Part shown: positions 8,483-18,797 of the stretch, in pieces
Layout of the letters: each line of letters begins with the position of its first letter
How positions within the stretch are numbered: the first letter of the stretch is position 1
Source of the DNA: Pseudooceanicola batsensis HTCC2597
GTDB taxonomy: Bacteria; Pseudomonadota; Alphaproteobacteria; Rhodobacterales; Rhodobacteraceae
Length of the DNA stretch: 64,000 bases
NCBI RefSeq assembly: GCF_000152725.1
Contig: NZ_CH724131.1
Span: forward strand, 2,453,167-2,517,166
Reading direction: 5' to 3'
The notes under the pieces: model-generated
Database searches by the model: none
Seen by the model: only the letters and a program-made list of their open reading frames with translations
Told to the model about the DNA's origin: nothing
Position numbers and translations under genes: made by a program

Positions 8483-9415
8483 ATGATCGAACTGGGCGGA
8501 ACGCAGAGTCAGGCCCCCGCGGGCGACCTGATCAAGGACGTCACCGAAGAGAACTTCATGCAGGACGTCATCGACGCCTCGCAGGAGGTGCCGGTGATCG
8601 TCGATTTCTGGGCCACCTGGTGCGGACCGTGCAAGACGCTCGGGCCGATGCTGGAAAAGGCCGTGACCGAGGCCCGGGGGGCGGTGAAGCTCGCCAAGAT
8701 CGACGTGGACCAGAACCAGCGGCTGGCGCAGGCGCTGGCCCAGCAGGGCCTGCCCCTCCAGTCGATTCCCACCGTCGTCGCCTTTGTCCAGGGCCGCCCC
8801 ATCGACATGTTCCAGGGCGCGGTGCCCGCCTCGGAACTCGACGCCTTCATCAGGAAGGCGATCGAGGCCGGGGGTGGCGACACCTCGAACGGTCTGGACG
8901 ATGCCGTGGCCGCGGCCGAAGAGATGCTGGAGCAGGGCGCCGCCGCCGACGCGGCCGAGACCTACGCCGCCATCCTGCAGGAGGACCCCGCCCACGCCGC
9001 CGCCTATGCGGGCCTCGTGCGCAGCAACCTCGCCCTGGGTCAGATCGACCAGGCCGAGGCCATCCTGAACGGTGCCCCGGCCGAGATCAGCACCGCGCCC
9101 GAACTCGAGGCCGCGCATGCCCAGATCGAGCTTGCCCGGCAGGCGGCCGACGCCGGTCCGGTGGCCGAACTCGAGGCCAGGGTCGAGGCCGATCCCGACG
9201 ACCACGAGGCCCGTTTCGACCTCGCCCGGGCGCTGCACGCCAAGGGGGACGTCGAGGGCGCGATCGACCAGCTTCTGGACCTGTTCCGCCGCGACAGGGA
9301 GTGGAACGAGGGTGCAGCCAAGGCGCAGCTTCTCACCATTTTCGAGGCGCTCGACGCGAAGGATCCGATCGCGCTCCGGGGGCGGCGAAAACTCAGCTCG
9401 ATGATATTTGCCTGA
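8483..9415 (+). CDS. Thioredoxin domain protein with TPR tail (CnoX/YbbN-like)
   Basis: 310 residues from the ATG at 8483. Residues 15-120 are a thioredoxin fold with an intact WCGPC motif (Cys47, Cys50) and the cis-Pro SIPT. The remaining 180 residues are Ala-rich helical repeats of TPR type (AAETYAAILQEDPAHAAAYAGL and similar). The architecture matches CnoX/YbbN co-chaperones. E. coli YbbN lacks the CxxC pair, whereas alphaproteobacterial relatives such as the Caulobacter protein keep it and have redox activity. It heads a three-gene set with the LON-domain and Trm112 genes. Confidence 0.88.
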   Translation: MIELGGTQSQAPAGDLIKDVTEENFMQDVIDASQEVPVIVDFWATWCGPCKTLGPMLEKAVTEARGAVKLAKIDVDQNQRLAQALAQQGLPLQSIPTVVAFVQGRPIDMFQGAVPASELDAFIRKAIEAGGGDTSNGLDDAVAAAEEMLEQGAAADAAETYAAILQEDPAHAAAYAGLVRSNLALGQIDQAEAILNGAPAEISTAPELEAAHAQIELARQAADAGPVAELEARVEADPDDHEARFDLARALHAKGDVEGAIDQLLDLFRRDREWNEGAAKAQLLTIFEALDAKDPIALRGRRKLSSMIFA

Positions 9416-9441
9416 CCCGGTCCGCGCGCTAGCTGAGGCGC

Positions 9442-10098
9442 ATGATGAAGACCGTAGATCTTCCCGACGTCATTCCGGTTTTTCCCCTCAGCGGCGCCCT
9501 GCTGCTGCCCCGCGCGCGGTTGCCGCTGCATCTGTTTGAACCGCGTTACCTGGTGATGCTGGATGACATACTGAAGACGTCGGACCGGCTGATCGGGATG
9601 GTCCAGCCGGACCCCAATCCCAAGGCCGCCTCGGGCAGGGAGGGGCCGCCGCTGCATTCCATCGGCTGCGCGGGTCGCGTCACCCAGTTCTCCGAGACCG
9701 AGGACGGCCGCTACATGATCACCCTGGCCGGCATGTCCCGGTTCCGGATCCGCGAAGAGGTCGACGGCTTCACCCCGTACAGGCGCGCCGCCATGTCATG
9801 GGCCGGTTTCGACCGCGACCTGGGGCAGTCCGAAACGGATCCCGGGTTCCAGCGCGAGCCCTTTCTGAACCTCCTCGGCAGCTATTTCCGCGCCAAGTCG
9901 CTGGACACGGACTGGGACGCACTGCAGAAGGCCGATGACGAGATGCTGATCAATTCCCTGTCCATGCTGCTCTCGTTCGAGCCCGAGGAAAAGCAGGCGC
10001 TGCTCGAGGCGCCCTCGCTCACCACACGGCGCGAGACGCTGGTCACGCTGATCGAATACGCGATGCGCGGCGGGGAAGACCACGGGATGATGCAATGA
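9442..10098 (+). CDS. LON N-terminal (substrate-binding) domain protein
   Basis: 218 residues, a stand-alone PF02190-type domain with no ATPase or protease part. The N-terminus has the typical [13 protein letters not shown] and [11 protein letters not shown], followed by [10 protein letters not shown] and RFRI. Role is unknown; the domain binds unfolded segments in true Lon. A second ATG (9445) is possible. The stop overlaps the next gene's ATG, so it is coupled to the Trm112 gene. Confidence 0.88.
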   Translation: MMKTVDLPDVIPVFPLSGALLLPRARLPLHLFEPRYLVMLDDILKTSDRLIGMVQPDPNPKAASGREGPPLHSIGCAGRVTQFSETEDGRYMITLAGMSRFRIREEVDGFTPYRRAAMSWAGFDRDLGQSETDPGFQREPFLNLLGSYFRAKSLDTDWDALQKADDEMLINSLSMLLSFEPEEKQALLEAPSLTTRRETLVTLIEYAMRGGEDHGMMQ

Positions 10099-10295
10099 CG
10101 GAAGACGACACCGCCGCAGACACGCTCTTCGACCGACGCATGCTCGAGGCGCTGATCTGTCCGCTGACCCAGACCACGCTCGCCTACGATGCGGAGAGAC
10201 AAGAACTGATCAGCAAGCGCGCCAACCTCGCCTTTCCGATCCGCAACGGGATTCCCATCATGCTCGAGGACGAGGCGCGCAGCCTGGACACCTGA
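10095..10295 (+). CDS. Trm112 family protein
   Basis: 66 residues, full length for the bacterial YcaR/Trm112 family. Conserved stretch [13 protein letters not shown] is followed by [21 protein letters not shown]. Only one cysteine of the zinc knuckle is present, as in many alphaproteobacterial members. In eukaryotes and archaea Trm112 activates methyltransferases; the bacterial role is less clear. Start overlaps the LON-domain gene by four bases. Confidence 0.88.
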   Translation: MTEDDTAADTLFDRRMLEALICPLTQTTLAYDAERQELISKRANLAFPIRNGIPIMLEDEARSLDT

Positions 10296-10355
10296 GCACC
10301 TGGGGCATCCCTCGCGGCCCCGCGCCTTTCCGCCCGCCGCGTAGGGCCAACCGCC

Positions 10356-10378
10356 ATCCTCGGGCTCGACCCGAGGAT
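10356..10378. terminator. Palindromic hairpin between convergent genes
   Basis: A perfect 9-bp stem (10356-10364 with 10370-10378, loop CTCGA) sits between the Trm112 gene and the UbiH-family gene, 36 bp before the latter's stop. No T-run on either side; it may act with Rho or as an mRNA end. Confidence 0.4.
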
Positions 10379-10413
10379 CTCCCCTCGCCCCGCGCCGGGG
10401 GCGGAGAGGCGCT

Positions 10414-11628
10414 TCAACGCATCAGCTCCGGCAGGTCGCCCGTCAGCCCCGCCGCTTCGCGCATGAACCCGCGCCGCAGCCGGGGCAGCGCGTTGATCGC
10501 GCCCATGCCGAGATCCCGGACCAGGCGGATCGCTGAGCTGTCGTTCGAAAACAGCCGGTTGGAAAAGTCCGTCGCCATGGCAAGAGCGGCGGTGTCGAAC
10601 CGGCGCCACTCCTGATAGCGGCGCAGGACGGGCAACGCGCCGATGTCCTCGCCCCGGGTGCGGGCCTCTTTCAGAACCTGGGCCAGCGCGCCGATATCGC
10701 GCAGCCCGGCATTCAGCCCCTGTCCGGCGATCGGGTGCATCCCGTGCGCGGCATCGCCCACCAGTGCGAGCCGCTCGCCCACGAAACTGTTCGCGACGGT
10801 CAGGTTCAGCGGATAGGTGAACCGCCCCCCCTCGAGCCGGATGTCGCCCAGGAAATCGCCGAACCGGGGCCGCAGGACGGTCAGGTAATCCTCGTCCGGC
10901 AGCGCCTGGAAGGCCGCCGCGCGGTCCGTCGCCTCGCTCCACACGATCGAGCTTCTGTTGCCGGGCAGCGGCAGGATCGCCAGCGGGCCCGGCGGCAGGA
11001 AGAACTGGTGGGCCACGCCGTCATGCGGCCGCTCATGCGCGATGGCACAGACCAGCGCGGTCTGGCCGTAGTCCCAGCCCGTCCGCCTGATCCCGGCCCG
11101 TTCCGCGGTCCCGCTGCGCCGCCCGTCGCAGCCGATCAGCAGCCTGCCGCTCAGCGACCGGCCCGACGAAAGGTCGATGCGGACCCCGTCGGCGGCGACG
11201 GACTGCGCGACCACCGTGTCGCCGTTCAGCACCGTGATCCGCGCCTCCGCGGCCATGGCCTCGGCCAGCGCCCGGCGCAGGTAGCGATCCTCGATCATCT
11301 GGCCCATCGGGCCTTCCTCGATCTCGGCATGGTCGAAATGCATCAGGAAGGGCGAGGGCGTCTCGCCGGCCCGGCCGTCTGTCACCTTGATCTCCAGCAT
11401 CGGCTGGCTGTTCTCGGCCACGCGGTCCCAGACGCCGATCCGCCGCAGCAGCCGGACCGAGGCCAGCGCCAGCGCATAGCCGCGCCCGTCGAACCCGGCA
11501 TCGGACCGGACATCCGCAGGCAGCGCGTCGATCACGGTGACGCTCAGCCCCGCGCGGGCCAGCGCAAGCGCCGTCGCCGGGCCGTTGAGCCCGCCGCCGA
11601 CGATCAGGATATCGCTGTCATGTGTCAT
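10414..11628 (-). CDS. UbiH/UbiF/COQ6-family FAD hydroxylase
   Basis: 404 residues from the ATG at 11628. N-terminal Rossmann motif GGGLNG (residues 10-15), the internal DG motif in LLIGCDGRRSGTAERAG, and the FAD-ribityl motif LVGDAAHGMHPIAGQGLN place it firmly in the ubiquinone-biosynthesis flavin monooxygenase family. Which ring position it hydroxylates cannot be decided, because alphaproteobacteria combine UbiH, UbiF, UbiL and UbiM differently. The long open frame upstream of 11628 is only the antisense of the amidase gene. Divergent from the amidase with an 82-bp gap. Confidence 0.9.
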   Translation of the reverse strand: MTHDSDILIVGGGLNGPATALALARAGLSVTVIDALPADVRSDAGFDGRGYALALASVRLLRRIGVWDRVAENSQPMLEIKVTDGRAGETPSPFLMHFDHAEIEEGPMGQMIEDRYLRRALAEAMAAEARITVLNGDTVVAQSVAADGVRIDLSSGRSLSGRLLIGCDGRRSGTAERAGIRRTGWDYGQTALVCAIAHERPHDGVAHQFFLPPGPLAILPLPGNRSSIVWSEATDRAAAFQALPDEDYLTVLRPRFGDFLGDIRLEGGRFTYPLNLTVANSFVGERLALVGDAAHGMHPIAGQGLNAGLRDIGALAQVLKEARTRGEDIGALPVLRRYQEWRRFDTAALAMATDFSNRLFSNDSSAIRLVRDLGMGAINALPRLRRGFMREAAGLTGDLPELMR

Positions 11629-11710
11629 GGAGCGAACTATGGCGCGCGCGGCGGGATTGTCCATGCGCCCCGCTGCCGCTACCGTCGCGCCACCAACAGG
11701 GGGGCACACG

Positions 11711-13036
11711 ATGGACGAATGGCGGTGGATGAGCGCGGCGGAACTGGGTCGCGGGATCGGTGCGGGCGGGATCGACCCCGTCGAGCTGACCGAGGTCTTC
11801 CTCGACGCCATCGACACCCATGAACACCGCGACCGCATCTTTGCCCGCCTGACCCCGGACCGCGCCCGGGCCGAAGCCGGGGCGGCCGCGCAGCGCGCCC
11901 GGACCGGAACGCGCAAGAGCCCGCTCGACGGCGTGCCCGTGTCGTGGAAGGATCTCTTCGACACCGCCGGAACGGCGACCGAGGCGGGATCGGCCCTGCT
12001 GGAGGGGAGGATCCCGGACCGCGATGCCCGGGTCCTCGCCAGGGCCTCGGCCTTCGGGCTGGTCTGCCTGGGCAAGACCCACCTGTCGGAGTTCGCCTTC
12101 TCGGGGATCGGCATCAATCCCAAGACGGCCACCCCGCCCAACCGGCACAACCCGGCGTGGGTGCCGGGGGGATCTTCGTCCGGCGCGGCGGCCTCGGTCG
12201 CCTACGGGCTGGCGGCCGCCGGGATCGGCAGCGACACCGGCGGGTCGGTCCGCATCCCCGCGGCATGGAACGATCTCGTGGGGCTCAAGACCACCTCGGG
12301 CCGCCTGCCGCTCGACGGGGTGGTGCCCCTCTGTCCCAGCTTCGACACGGTCGGCCCGCTGTGCCGCACGGTCGAGGATGCGTCCCTGTTGCTGGCGATC
12401 ATGGAAAGGGGAACACCGCCGGACCTGCGCAACGCATCGGTCGTAGGGCTGCGCTTCGGCGCCCTGCAGACCGCCGTGCTCGAGGGCATCCGCGACGAAC
12501 CGCGCGAGGCCTACGAAGCCGCCATCGGCCGTCTCCGCGACGCCGGCGCCACGGTCGAGCCTTTGGAAGCGCCCGAAGCCGCCGAGGCGCTGGCCCAGTC
12601 CGGGGTCTACGCCGCCGAGGCCTATGGCATCTGGAAGGACACGATCGAGGTCACGCCGCAGAAGATGTTCGCCGAGATCCTCGGCCGCTTCCGCTCCGGC
12701 GCCCAGATGACGGCCCCCGATTTCGTCGCCTCGTGGGAGATCCTGCACCGGGCGCGGCGGTCGTGGGCGGAACGGGTCGCCGGCTTCGACGCCGTGATCG
12801 CGCCGACAGCCCCCAACCTGCCGCCAGACGCCGCCCGGATGCTTTCGGATCACGACTATTACGTGACCGAGAACCTGCTGACCCTGCGCAATACCCGGGT
12901 CGGCAATGTGCTGGGCCTGTCGTCCCTCACCCTTCCGACCGGAGCGCCCGCCTGCGGGATCATGTTCCTGGGCAGACCCATGGGCGAAGAGGCGCTTTTG
13001 CGGATCGGCGCGGCGGCGGAAAAGGCTTTGTCGTAA
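11711..13036 (+). CDS. Amidase-signature family enzyme
   Basis: 441 residues from ATG 11711. The Ser-cisSer-Lys triad is complete: Lys80 in SWKDLFD, cis-Ser155 in GGSSSGAAA and nucleophile Ser179 in GSDTGGSVRIPA; the 24-residue distance between the two serines is typical. It hydrolyses an amide, but the substrate is not evident. GatA is an alternative, but there is no gatC/gatB nearby and the protein is shorter than usual GatA, so a generic amidase is preferred. Confidence 0.87.
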   Translation: MDEWRWMSAAELGRGIGAGGIDPVELTEVFLDAIDTHEHRDRIFARLTPDRARAEAGAAAQRARTGTRKSPLDGVPVSWKDLFDTAGTATEAGSALLEGRIPDRDARVLARASAFGLVCLGKTHLSEFAFSGIGINPKTATPPNRHNPAWVPGGSSSGAAASVAYGLAAAGIGSDTGGSVRIPAAWNDLVGLKTTSGRLPLDGVVPLCPSFDTVGPLCRTVEDASLLLAIMERGTPPDLRNASVVGLRFGALQTAVLEGIRDEPREAYEAAIGRLRDAGATVEPLEAPEAAEALAQSGVYAAEAYGIWKDTIEVTPQKMFAEILGRFRSGAQMTAPDFVASWEILHRARRSWAERVAGFDAVIAPTAPNLPPDAARMLSDHDYYVTENLLTLRNTRVGNVLGLSSLTLPTGAPACGIMFLGRPMGEEALLRIGAAAEKALS

Positions 13037-13144
13037 ATGCCACATGCACCGCTTGCGGTGGCCGGTCCACTGGACGGGGCCACTACATTTGGATAGTCTC
13101 CTGGCAAACGGGGCGAAAACGATCCCGACCTAGAGGCAGTACCG

Positions 13145-14320
13145 ATGTTCCCCGAGCGGTTTTCGAACCTTCCGGCTTACGCGTTCCCGCGCCTTCGTGC
13201 GCTGTTGGAGACGCATGCGCCGGGCGGACCGGTCGTGAACATGACGATCGGAGAGCCGAAACACCCCTTTCCGGACTGGGTGCCGCAGGTGCTCGCCGGC
13301 GCCGTCGACGGCTTTTCCAGCTATCCTGCGAACGACGGCACGCCCGAACTGCTTCAGGCCATCTCGGATTGGATCGGACGCCGCTACCGCGCAAGCGTCG
13401 GACCCGAGCGGATCATGGCCCTGAACGGATCGCGCGAGGGTCTCTACAACGCCGCGATGGCGCTTCTGCCCGAGACCAAGGCGGGAAGGAAACCGACCAT
13501 CCTGATCCCGAACCCCTTCTATCAGGTCTACATGATCGGAGCGATTTCCGTCGGTTCAGAGCCTGTTTTCGTCCCCGCCACCCGCCAGAACGGCTTCCTT
13601 CCCGACTATCGGTCTCTGCCGGCCGAAACGCTCGACCGGGCGACCGCCGCCTATATCTGCTCGCCGGCCAATCCGCAGGGTGCGGTGGCCACGCGCGGCT
13701 ATTGGAAGGATCTGCTGAACCTCGCGGAAAAGCACGACTTCACCATATTCAGTGACGAATGCTACTCCGAGATCTACCGCGCGGACCCGCCGGTCGGGAT
13801 CCTGGAGGTGGCGGAGGAAGAGGGCGCGGATCCCGAGCGGGTCGTGATCTTCCAGTCGCTTTCGAAACGCTCGAACCTGCCCGGCCTGCGCTCGGGCTTC
13901 GTGGCAGCCGGACCGCAAGGCGCTGCAAGGCTGCGCCAGCTCCGGGCCTATTCCGGCGCGCCCCTGCCGCTGCCCCTCCAGAAGGTGGCGGAACGGGTCT
14001 GGTCGGACGAAGAGCACGTGGTCGAGAACCGCAGGCTCTATCAGGAGAAATTCGCCGAGGCCGACCGCATCTTCGACGGCGTGCCCGGCTACGAGGGACC
14101 CGAGGGCGGATTTTTCCTCTGGCTCCCGGTCGAGGACGGCGAACAGGCTGCGCTGGACCTCTGGACCGCAACCGGCATCCGGGTCCTGCCCGGAGCCTAT
14201 CTCAGCCGGGAGGTCGAGGGCGAAATCCCGGGAAAACCCTATATCAGGGTCGCAATGGTGACCCCAAAAGAAGAGATGGCGCAGGCGCTGATCACCCTGC
14301 GAAACCATCTTTACGCATAA
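13145..14320 (+). CDS. Class I/II PLP aminotransferase
   Basis: 391 residues. PLP-binding residues are visible: Lys241 in SLSKRSNLPGLRSG, Asn176 in SPANPQG, Asp204 and Tyr207 in SDECYSEIY, and Arg249. The pattern, with a short N-terminus and SSYPANDGTPEL, is close to succinyldiaminopimelate aminotransferases (DapC), which would serve lysine and peptidoglycan synthesis. Substrate assignment within this family is uncertain. It lies 12 bp before ftsK, so the two are probably cotranscribed. Confidence 0.85.
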   Translation: MFPERFSNLPAYAFPRLRALLETHAPGGPVVNMTIGEPKHPFPDWVPQVLAGAVDGFSSYPANDGTPELLQAISDWIGRRYRASVGPERIMALNGSREGLYNAAMALLPETKAGRKPTILIPNPFYQVYMIGAISVGSEPVFVPATRQNGFLPDYRSLPAETLDRATAAYICSPANPQGAVATRGYWKDLLNLAEKHDFTIFSDECYSEIYRADPPVGILEVAEEEGADPERVVIFQSLSKRSNLPGLRSGFVAAGPQGAARLRQLRAYSGAPLPLPLQKVAERVWSDEEHVVENRRLYQEKFAEADRIFDGVPGYEGPEGGFFLWLPVEDGEQAALDLWTATGIRVLPGAYLSREVEGEIPGKPYIRVAMVTPKEEMAQALITLRNHLYA

Positions 14321-14332
14321 GGACGAGGCGAG

Positions 14333-17293
14333 ATGGCATTTCAGACACGTGGCGGAGACCCCCTGTTCGACAGCGAGATGCAGGCGACCATCGAACGACG
14401 CGGCAAAGAGCTGGCCGGGCTGGTCCTGATCGTCGCCGGACTCATGGCCGTGATGCTGATCGGCTCGTACACCCCCGACGATCCGTCGTGGATGTCCGCC
14501 CATGACGCGCCGGTGCAGAACTGGCTGGGCCGGTTCGGGGCCGCCATCGCCGCGCCGCTCTACATGGTCATCGGCGCCGGAAGCTGGGGTGTCGCCATCG
14601 TCATCCTGGCCTGGGGCCTTCGTCTGACCCTGCACACCGGGACGGAGCGTGCCATCGGCCGGCTGATCTTCGCCCCGATCTGGATCGCGCTCCTGTCGGT
14701 CTATGCCTCGACCATGGTCCCCGATCAGGACTGGTCGCACCGCTTCGGAATGGGCGGGCTGTTCGGCGATACCGTTCTGGGCACGACGCTCGGCATCGCG
14801 CCGGTCGGACCGAGCTTTGCGCTCAAGATGGTCGCTCTGGTGCTCGGCCCGCCGGTGATCGCGCTGGGACTGTTCGTCACCGGCTTTTCGGCGCTCGAAC
14901 TCAAGCGGATCGGCCAGTACCTCCTGGTCGGCATCATCATGATCTATGCCTTCGTCAGCCGGCTTCTGGGGCGCGGCGCGGTCGGCGCGCTGCAGACGGC
15001 GGCGCAGCTTCAGGCCCGTCACCGCGACCGGCGCGACCGCCGCCGGGCCGAGGCCGCCGAGATGCGGATGAACGCGGGCCACGATGCCTCGGCCTACCAA
15101 TGGTCGGACAGCGAGGAAGAACATTGGGCCGCGCCGGAACCGACCCCGAGAGCGCCGGAGCGGGGCGGCTTCATCGGCCGCCTGCCGTCGCTGATGCGCC
15201 GGGCCGAGGCCGAACCCCTCCCCCAGCCGGAACTGGTCGAGCCGCAGCCCGTCCGGCCGGAACCCGCGGCCCCCGGCAACGACCGCATCAAGGCGCGCAT
15301 CGCCGAGATCGTCCGGTCCCGCACCGGCACCGCCGAAGAGGGCGCGCCGCCCGCCCCCGCCGACAAGCCGCTGACACGCGGCCGGGGTCACGGCCCCCGT
15401 CCGCTGGTCTTCGACACGCCCGCCACGCCCGCCCGTGCCGAACCGCCGCTGACCGCGCCCGCACCGCGCCGCGCCGAAGAGCCGCCACTGACCGCGCGGC
15501 AGCCTGCGGACGAGCCACAGCCGCCCGTCGAAAGCGCGTATCCCCAGGACGAGGCGGCGATGTTCGAGGACGGACGGTTCGAAGACGATTTCGGAGACGA
15601 CCATGTCGAGGACGGCGCCATGGCGCCCGAACCACAGCCGCGCCCCGCGCAGCCGATTCCGGCCGCACAGCCCCGCCAGAGCGTCGTGCAGCACGCAGCG
15701 CGCAAATCCATCGTGCCCTCCACGCGCGCCCAGCTCGAACAGCAGCCCTCTCTCCAGTTCGAGGAGAACGCGGTGGACTACGAGCTTCCGCCGCTCAGCC
15801 TGCTGTCCGACCCCAGGCATGTCGAACGCCACCACCTGAGCGACGAGGCGCTCGAGGAAAACGCGCGTATGCTGGAGAACGTGCTGGACGACTACGGCGT
15901 GAAGGGTGAAATCGTGAGCGTCCGGCCCGGTCCCGTCGTCACCATGTACGAACTGGAACCGGCGCCGGGCCTCAAGGCATCGCGCGTGATCGGTCTGGCC
16001 GACGACATCGCCCGCTCGATGTCCGCCCTCTCGGCGCGGGTCTCGACCGTGCCGGGCCGGTCGGTCATCGGGATCGAACTGCCGAACGAAAAGCGCGAGA
16101 TGGTCAGCTTCCGCGAAATCCTGTCGGCCCGTGAATACGGCGACGGCAACCAGAAGCTGCCGCTCGCGCTCGGCAAGGACATCGGGGGCGACCCGATGGT
16201 CGCCAACCTCGCCAAGATGCCCCACCTGCTGATCGCCGGCACCACCGGCTCGGGCAAGTCGGTGGCGATCAACACGATGATCCTGTCGCTGCTCTACAAG
16301 CTGACGCCCGAGGATCTGCGGCTGGTGATGATCGACCCCAAGATGCTGGAACTCTCGGTCTACGACGGCATTCCACATCTGCTTTCTCCGGTCGTGACAG
16401 ACCCTAAAAAGGCGGTTGTGGCCCTGAAATGGGTCGTCGGCGAGATGGAGGAGCGCTATCGCAAGATGTCCAAGATGGGCGTCCGCAACATCGACGGCTA
16501 CAACAGCCGCGTCGCCGATGCGCAGAGCCGGAACGAGATGTTCTCGCGCACCGTCCAGACCGGGTTCGACGACGACACCGGCGAGCCGGTGTTCGAGACC
16601 GAGGAATTCAACCCCGAACGCATGCCCTATATCGTCGTCATCGTCGACGAGATGGCCGATCTGATGATGGTCGCCGGCAAGGAGATCGAGGCCTGCATCC
16701 AGCGCCTGGCGCAGATGGCGCGGGCGTCCGGCATTCACCTGATCATGGCCACGCAGCGCCCCTCGGTCGACGTGATCACCGGCACGATCAAGGCGAACTT
16801 CCCGACCCGCATCTCCTTTCAGGTCACGTCGAAGATCGACAGCCGCACCATCCTGGGCGAGATGGGGGCCGAACAGCTTCTGGGCATGGGCGACATGCTC
16901 TACATGGCCGGCGGTGCCAGGATCACCCGCTGCCACGGCCCCTTCGTCAGCGACGAAGAGGTCGAGGAGGTCGTCAACCACCTCAAGGCCTTCGGCCCGC
17001 CCTCCTATGTCGGCGGCGTCGTCGAGGGGCCCGACGAAGGCAAGGCCGACGACATCGACGCGGTGCTGGGTCTCAACACCGGCGGCAACACGGATGGCGA
17101 GGACGCGCTCTATGACCAGGCCGTCGCCATCGTGGCCAAGGACCGCAAATGCTCGACCTCCTACATCCAGCGCAAGCTGGGCATCGGCTACAACAAGGCC
17201 GCGCGGCTGGTCGAGCAGATGGAGGACAACGGGCTGGTGACCCCGGCGAACCACGTCGGCAAACGCGAGATCCTGGTGCCGGAACAGGGCTGA
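14333..17293 (+). CDS. ftsK: DNA translocase FtsK
   Basis: 986 residues. Four hydrophobic segments lie within about residues 27-185. A long Pro/Ala/Glu-rich linker follows (about 230-480), then the motor domain with Walker A GTTGSGKS (near residue 635) and Walker [11 protein letters not shown] (near 766). The C-terminal gamma winged-helix ([20 protein letters not shown]) reads KOPS sequences. FtsK couples septum assembly to chromosome dimer resolution at dif through XerCD. The hairpin at 17335-17360 may end the transcript before lolA. Confidence 0.97.
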   Translation: MAFQTRGGDPLFDSEMQATIERRGKELAGLVLIVAGLMAVMLIGSYTPDDPSWMSAHDAPVQNWLGRFGAAIAAPLYMVIGAGSWGVAIVILAWGLRLTLHTGTERAIGRLIFAPIWIALLSVYASTMVPDQDWSHRFGMGGLFGDTVLGTTLGIAPVGPSFALKMVALVLGPPVIALGLFVTGFSALELKRIGQYLLVGIIMIYAFVSRLLGRGAVGALQTAAQLQARHRDRRDRRRAEAAEMRMNAGHDASAYQWSDSEEEHWAAPEPTPRAPERGGFIGRLPSLMRRAEAEPLPQPELVEPQPVRPEPAAPGNDRIKARIAEIVRSRTGTAEEGAPPAPADKPLTRGRGHGPRPLVFDTPATPARAEPPLTAPAPRRAEEPPLTARQPADEPQPPVESAYPQDEAAMFEDGRFEDDFGDDHVEDGAMAPEPQPRPAQPIPAAQPRQSVVQHAARKSIVPSTRAQLEQQPSLQFEENAVDYELPPLSLLSDPRHVERHHLSDEALEENARMLENVLDDYGVKGEIVSVRPGPVVTMYELEPAPGLKASRVIGLADDIARSMSALSARVSTVPGRSVIGIELPNEKREMVSFREILSAREYGDGNQKLPLALGKDIGGDPMVANLAKMPHLLIAGTTGSGKSVAINTMILSLLYKLTPEDLRLVMIDPKMLELSVYDGIPHLLSPVVTDPKKAVVALKWVVGEMEERYRKMSKMGVRNIDGYNSRVADAQSRNEMFSRTVQTGFDDDTGEPVFETEEFNPERMPYIVVIVDEMADLMMVAGKEIEACIQRLAQMARASGIHLIMATQRPSVDVITGTIKANFPTRISFQVTSKIDSRTILGEMGAEQLLGMGDMLYMAGGARITRCHGPFVSDEEVEEVVNHLKAFGPPSYVGGVVEGPDEGKADDIDAVLGLNTGGNTDGEDALYDQAVAIVAKDRKCSTSYIQRKLGIGYNKAARLVEQMEDNGLVTPANHVGKREILVPEQG

Positions 17294-17334
17294 ATCGGCC
17301 GGTTCAGGGTCGAAAAACGACCGGATGATCATGC

Positions 17335-17360
17335 AGGGCACGGGGTGGCACCCGTGCCTT
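17335..17360 (+). terminator. Terminator candidate after ftsK
   Basis: Stem 17337-17344 with 17351-17358, extended by two weaker pairs, followed by a short TTTG. It lies 42 bp after the ftsK stop and separates ftsK from lolA. Confidence 0.5.
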
Positions 17361-17523
17361 TGTCCGATTTGGGGGTCCGAAGGCTTTGACCGCTTCACCC
17401 CGGCAAGCGCCCGATGACCGCCCCCTGCCCGCAGGGGTTTGTTTCAGCCCGTCCCGGAACGATGGAGGCTTTGTGAGAGTTCGTCACTGGAACGCGTGAC
17501 CCGAACGGCATAGATATTCTCAC

Positions 17524-18126
17524 ATGAAAGCGCATCGCATCCTGGCCACCGCCGCCCTGACCCTGGCCCTTGCCGCCCCCGCCGCATGGGCCGAAAAACT
17601 GCCGCTGAGCACCCTCTCGGCCTATCTCAACGGTATCACCACGGCGCAGGCCAAGTTCACCCAGATCGCCGGCGACGGAACGGTCTCGACCGGCACGCTG
17701 TATCTCAAGCGGCCGGGCAAGATGCGGTTCGAATACGATCCGCCCAACAAGTCATATGTCATCGCCGATCACGGCGCGGTCGGCATCTTCGACGAGAAGG
17801 GCGACGAGACGGTCGAGCAGTATCCCCTGCGGCGCACGCCGCTGAGCATCATCCTGGACCGCCACGTCGATCTGGGCCGTGCCAACATGGTGACCGGTCA
17901 CCGCGAGGACGGCCCCTCGACCATCGTGCGGGCCCAGGACCCGAAGAACCCCGAATACGGGTTCATCGAACTCGTCTTCACCGGGGACCCCGTGGAACTG
18001 CGCCAGTGGGTCGTCCACGACGATTCCGGCAGCGCGACGACCGTCATCCTCGGCGAGATGAAGACCGGCATCCAGCTCAGCCAGTCTCTGTTCAACTTCC
18101 AGGACGGGTTCCGACCCAACCGCTGA
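17524..18126 (+). CDS. lolA: Outer-membrane lipoprotein carrier protein LolA
   Basis: 200 residues with a clear signal peptide (MKAHRILATAALTLALAAP..., cleavage after AWA, about residue 23). The mature chain shows QAKFTQI, GTLYLKRPGKMRFEYDPP and GVGIF-like strands of the LolA half-barrel. LolA carries lipoproteins across the periplasm from LolCDE to the outer membrane. The stop lies one base from the stop of the convergent lipoprotein gene. Confidence 0.93.
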   Translation: MKAHRILATAALTLALAAPAAWAEKLPLSTLSAYLNGITTAQAKFTQIAGDGTVSTGTLYLKRPGKMRFEYDPPNKSYVIADHGAVGIFDEKGDETVEQYPLRRTPLSIILDRHVDLGRANMVTGHREDGPSTIVRAQDPKNPEYGFIELVFTGDPVELRQWVVHDDSGSATTVILGEMKTGIQLSQSLFNFQDGFRPNR

Positions 18127-18127
18127 T

Positions 18128-18709
18128 CTAGCGGTGGCGGCAGTTCGAGAGCTGCACCCGGTAGACCTGCGCCCGCGCCGCGACGCGCTGCGCCACATCG
18201 ACGAGCCAGGCCTTGCTCTTCCAGGTTCCGCGGCGATAGCCGGTGTGCCCGTCGTGATAGGCGAGGTACTGGTTGTAGGTGTCGGACAGCGGAATGCCCA
18301 GCTTGTCGCGGGTCTTGGTCATGTACCAGCCCATGAAATCGGTCGCGTCGTTGAAGTCGTTGCGACGCGCGCGGCGGTTGCCGGTCTCGCGCTTGTAGTC
18401 GCCCCAGGTCCCGTCCAGAGCCTGACTGTAGCCGTAGGCCGAGCTTTGACGCCCCATGGGGATGATCCCCAGCGCGAAGCGGTGCGGCGTGCGGGCGTTG
18501 CTGTCGAATTTGCTCTCCTGATGGATCATCGCCATCATCACGTGTGTCGGCACGCCCCACCTGCGCTCGACCCGCCGGAAGGCGCGGGCATAGGGCTTGC
18601 GCTCCTGCAACAGGAGACACGCATTGTCCAGGTTTCGCGGAGAGTCCCGATATCCTCCGCAGGATGCCACGATCAAAAGGATCAAGACGGCGCTCAGCGC
18701 TCGTTTCAT
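18128..18709 (-). CDS. Lipoprotein lytic transglycosylase (SLT-like)
   Basis: 193 residues. Signal peptide with lipobox VASC (Cys17), so the protein is predicted to be a lipoprotein. The lysozyme-like domain has HQESKFDSNAR with the likely catalytic Glu65, then SSAYGYSQALDGTW in place of the usual GLMQ motif, and a conserved C-terminal Y/W-rich segment (YLAYHDGHTGYRRGTW). It belongs to the transglycosylase SLT clan and would cleave peptidoglycan. Convergent with lolA at a spacing of one base; the two stops sit in TGATCTAG. Confidence 0.87.
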   Translation of the reverse strand: MKRALSAVLILLIVASCGGYRDSPRNLDNACLLLQERKPYARAFRRVERRWGVPTHVMMAMIHQESKFDSNARTPHRFALGIIPMGRQSSAYGYSQALDGTWGDYKRETGNRRARRNDFNDATDFMGWYMTKTRDKLGIPLSDTYNQYLAYHDGHTGYRRGTWKSKAWLVDVAQRVAARAQVYRVQLSNCRHR

Positions 18710-18797
18710 CTGCCACTAGCCTCGATTTGTGTCTCACGCACTTTGGCGCCAACTTAGCAAATCCGGCCCCGGGGGTGAACTCACATTTTGGCGGGGG

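Noticed and set aside
13556..17398. 1,280-residue open frame antisense to ftsK and the aminotransferase
   Set aside because: High GC keeps the opposite frame open; the translation is Arg/His/Gly-rich with no motifs, and ftsK on the plus strand is unmistakable. Similar antisense frames at 432-2366, 20155-22641 and 55825-58362 were dropped for the same reason.
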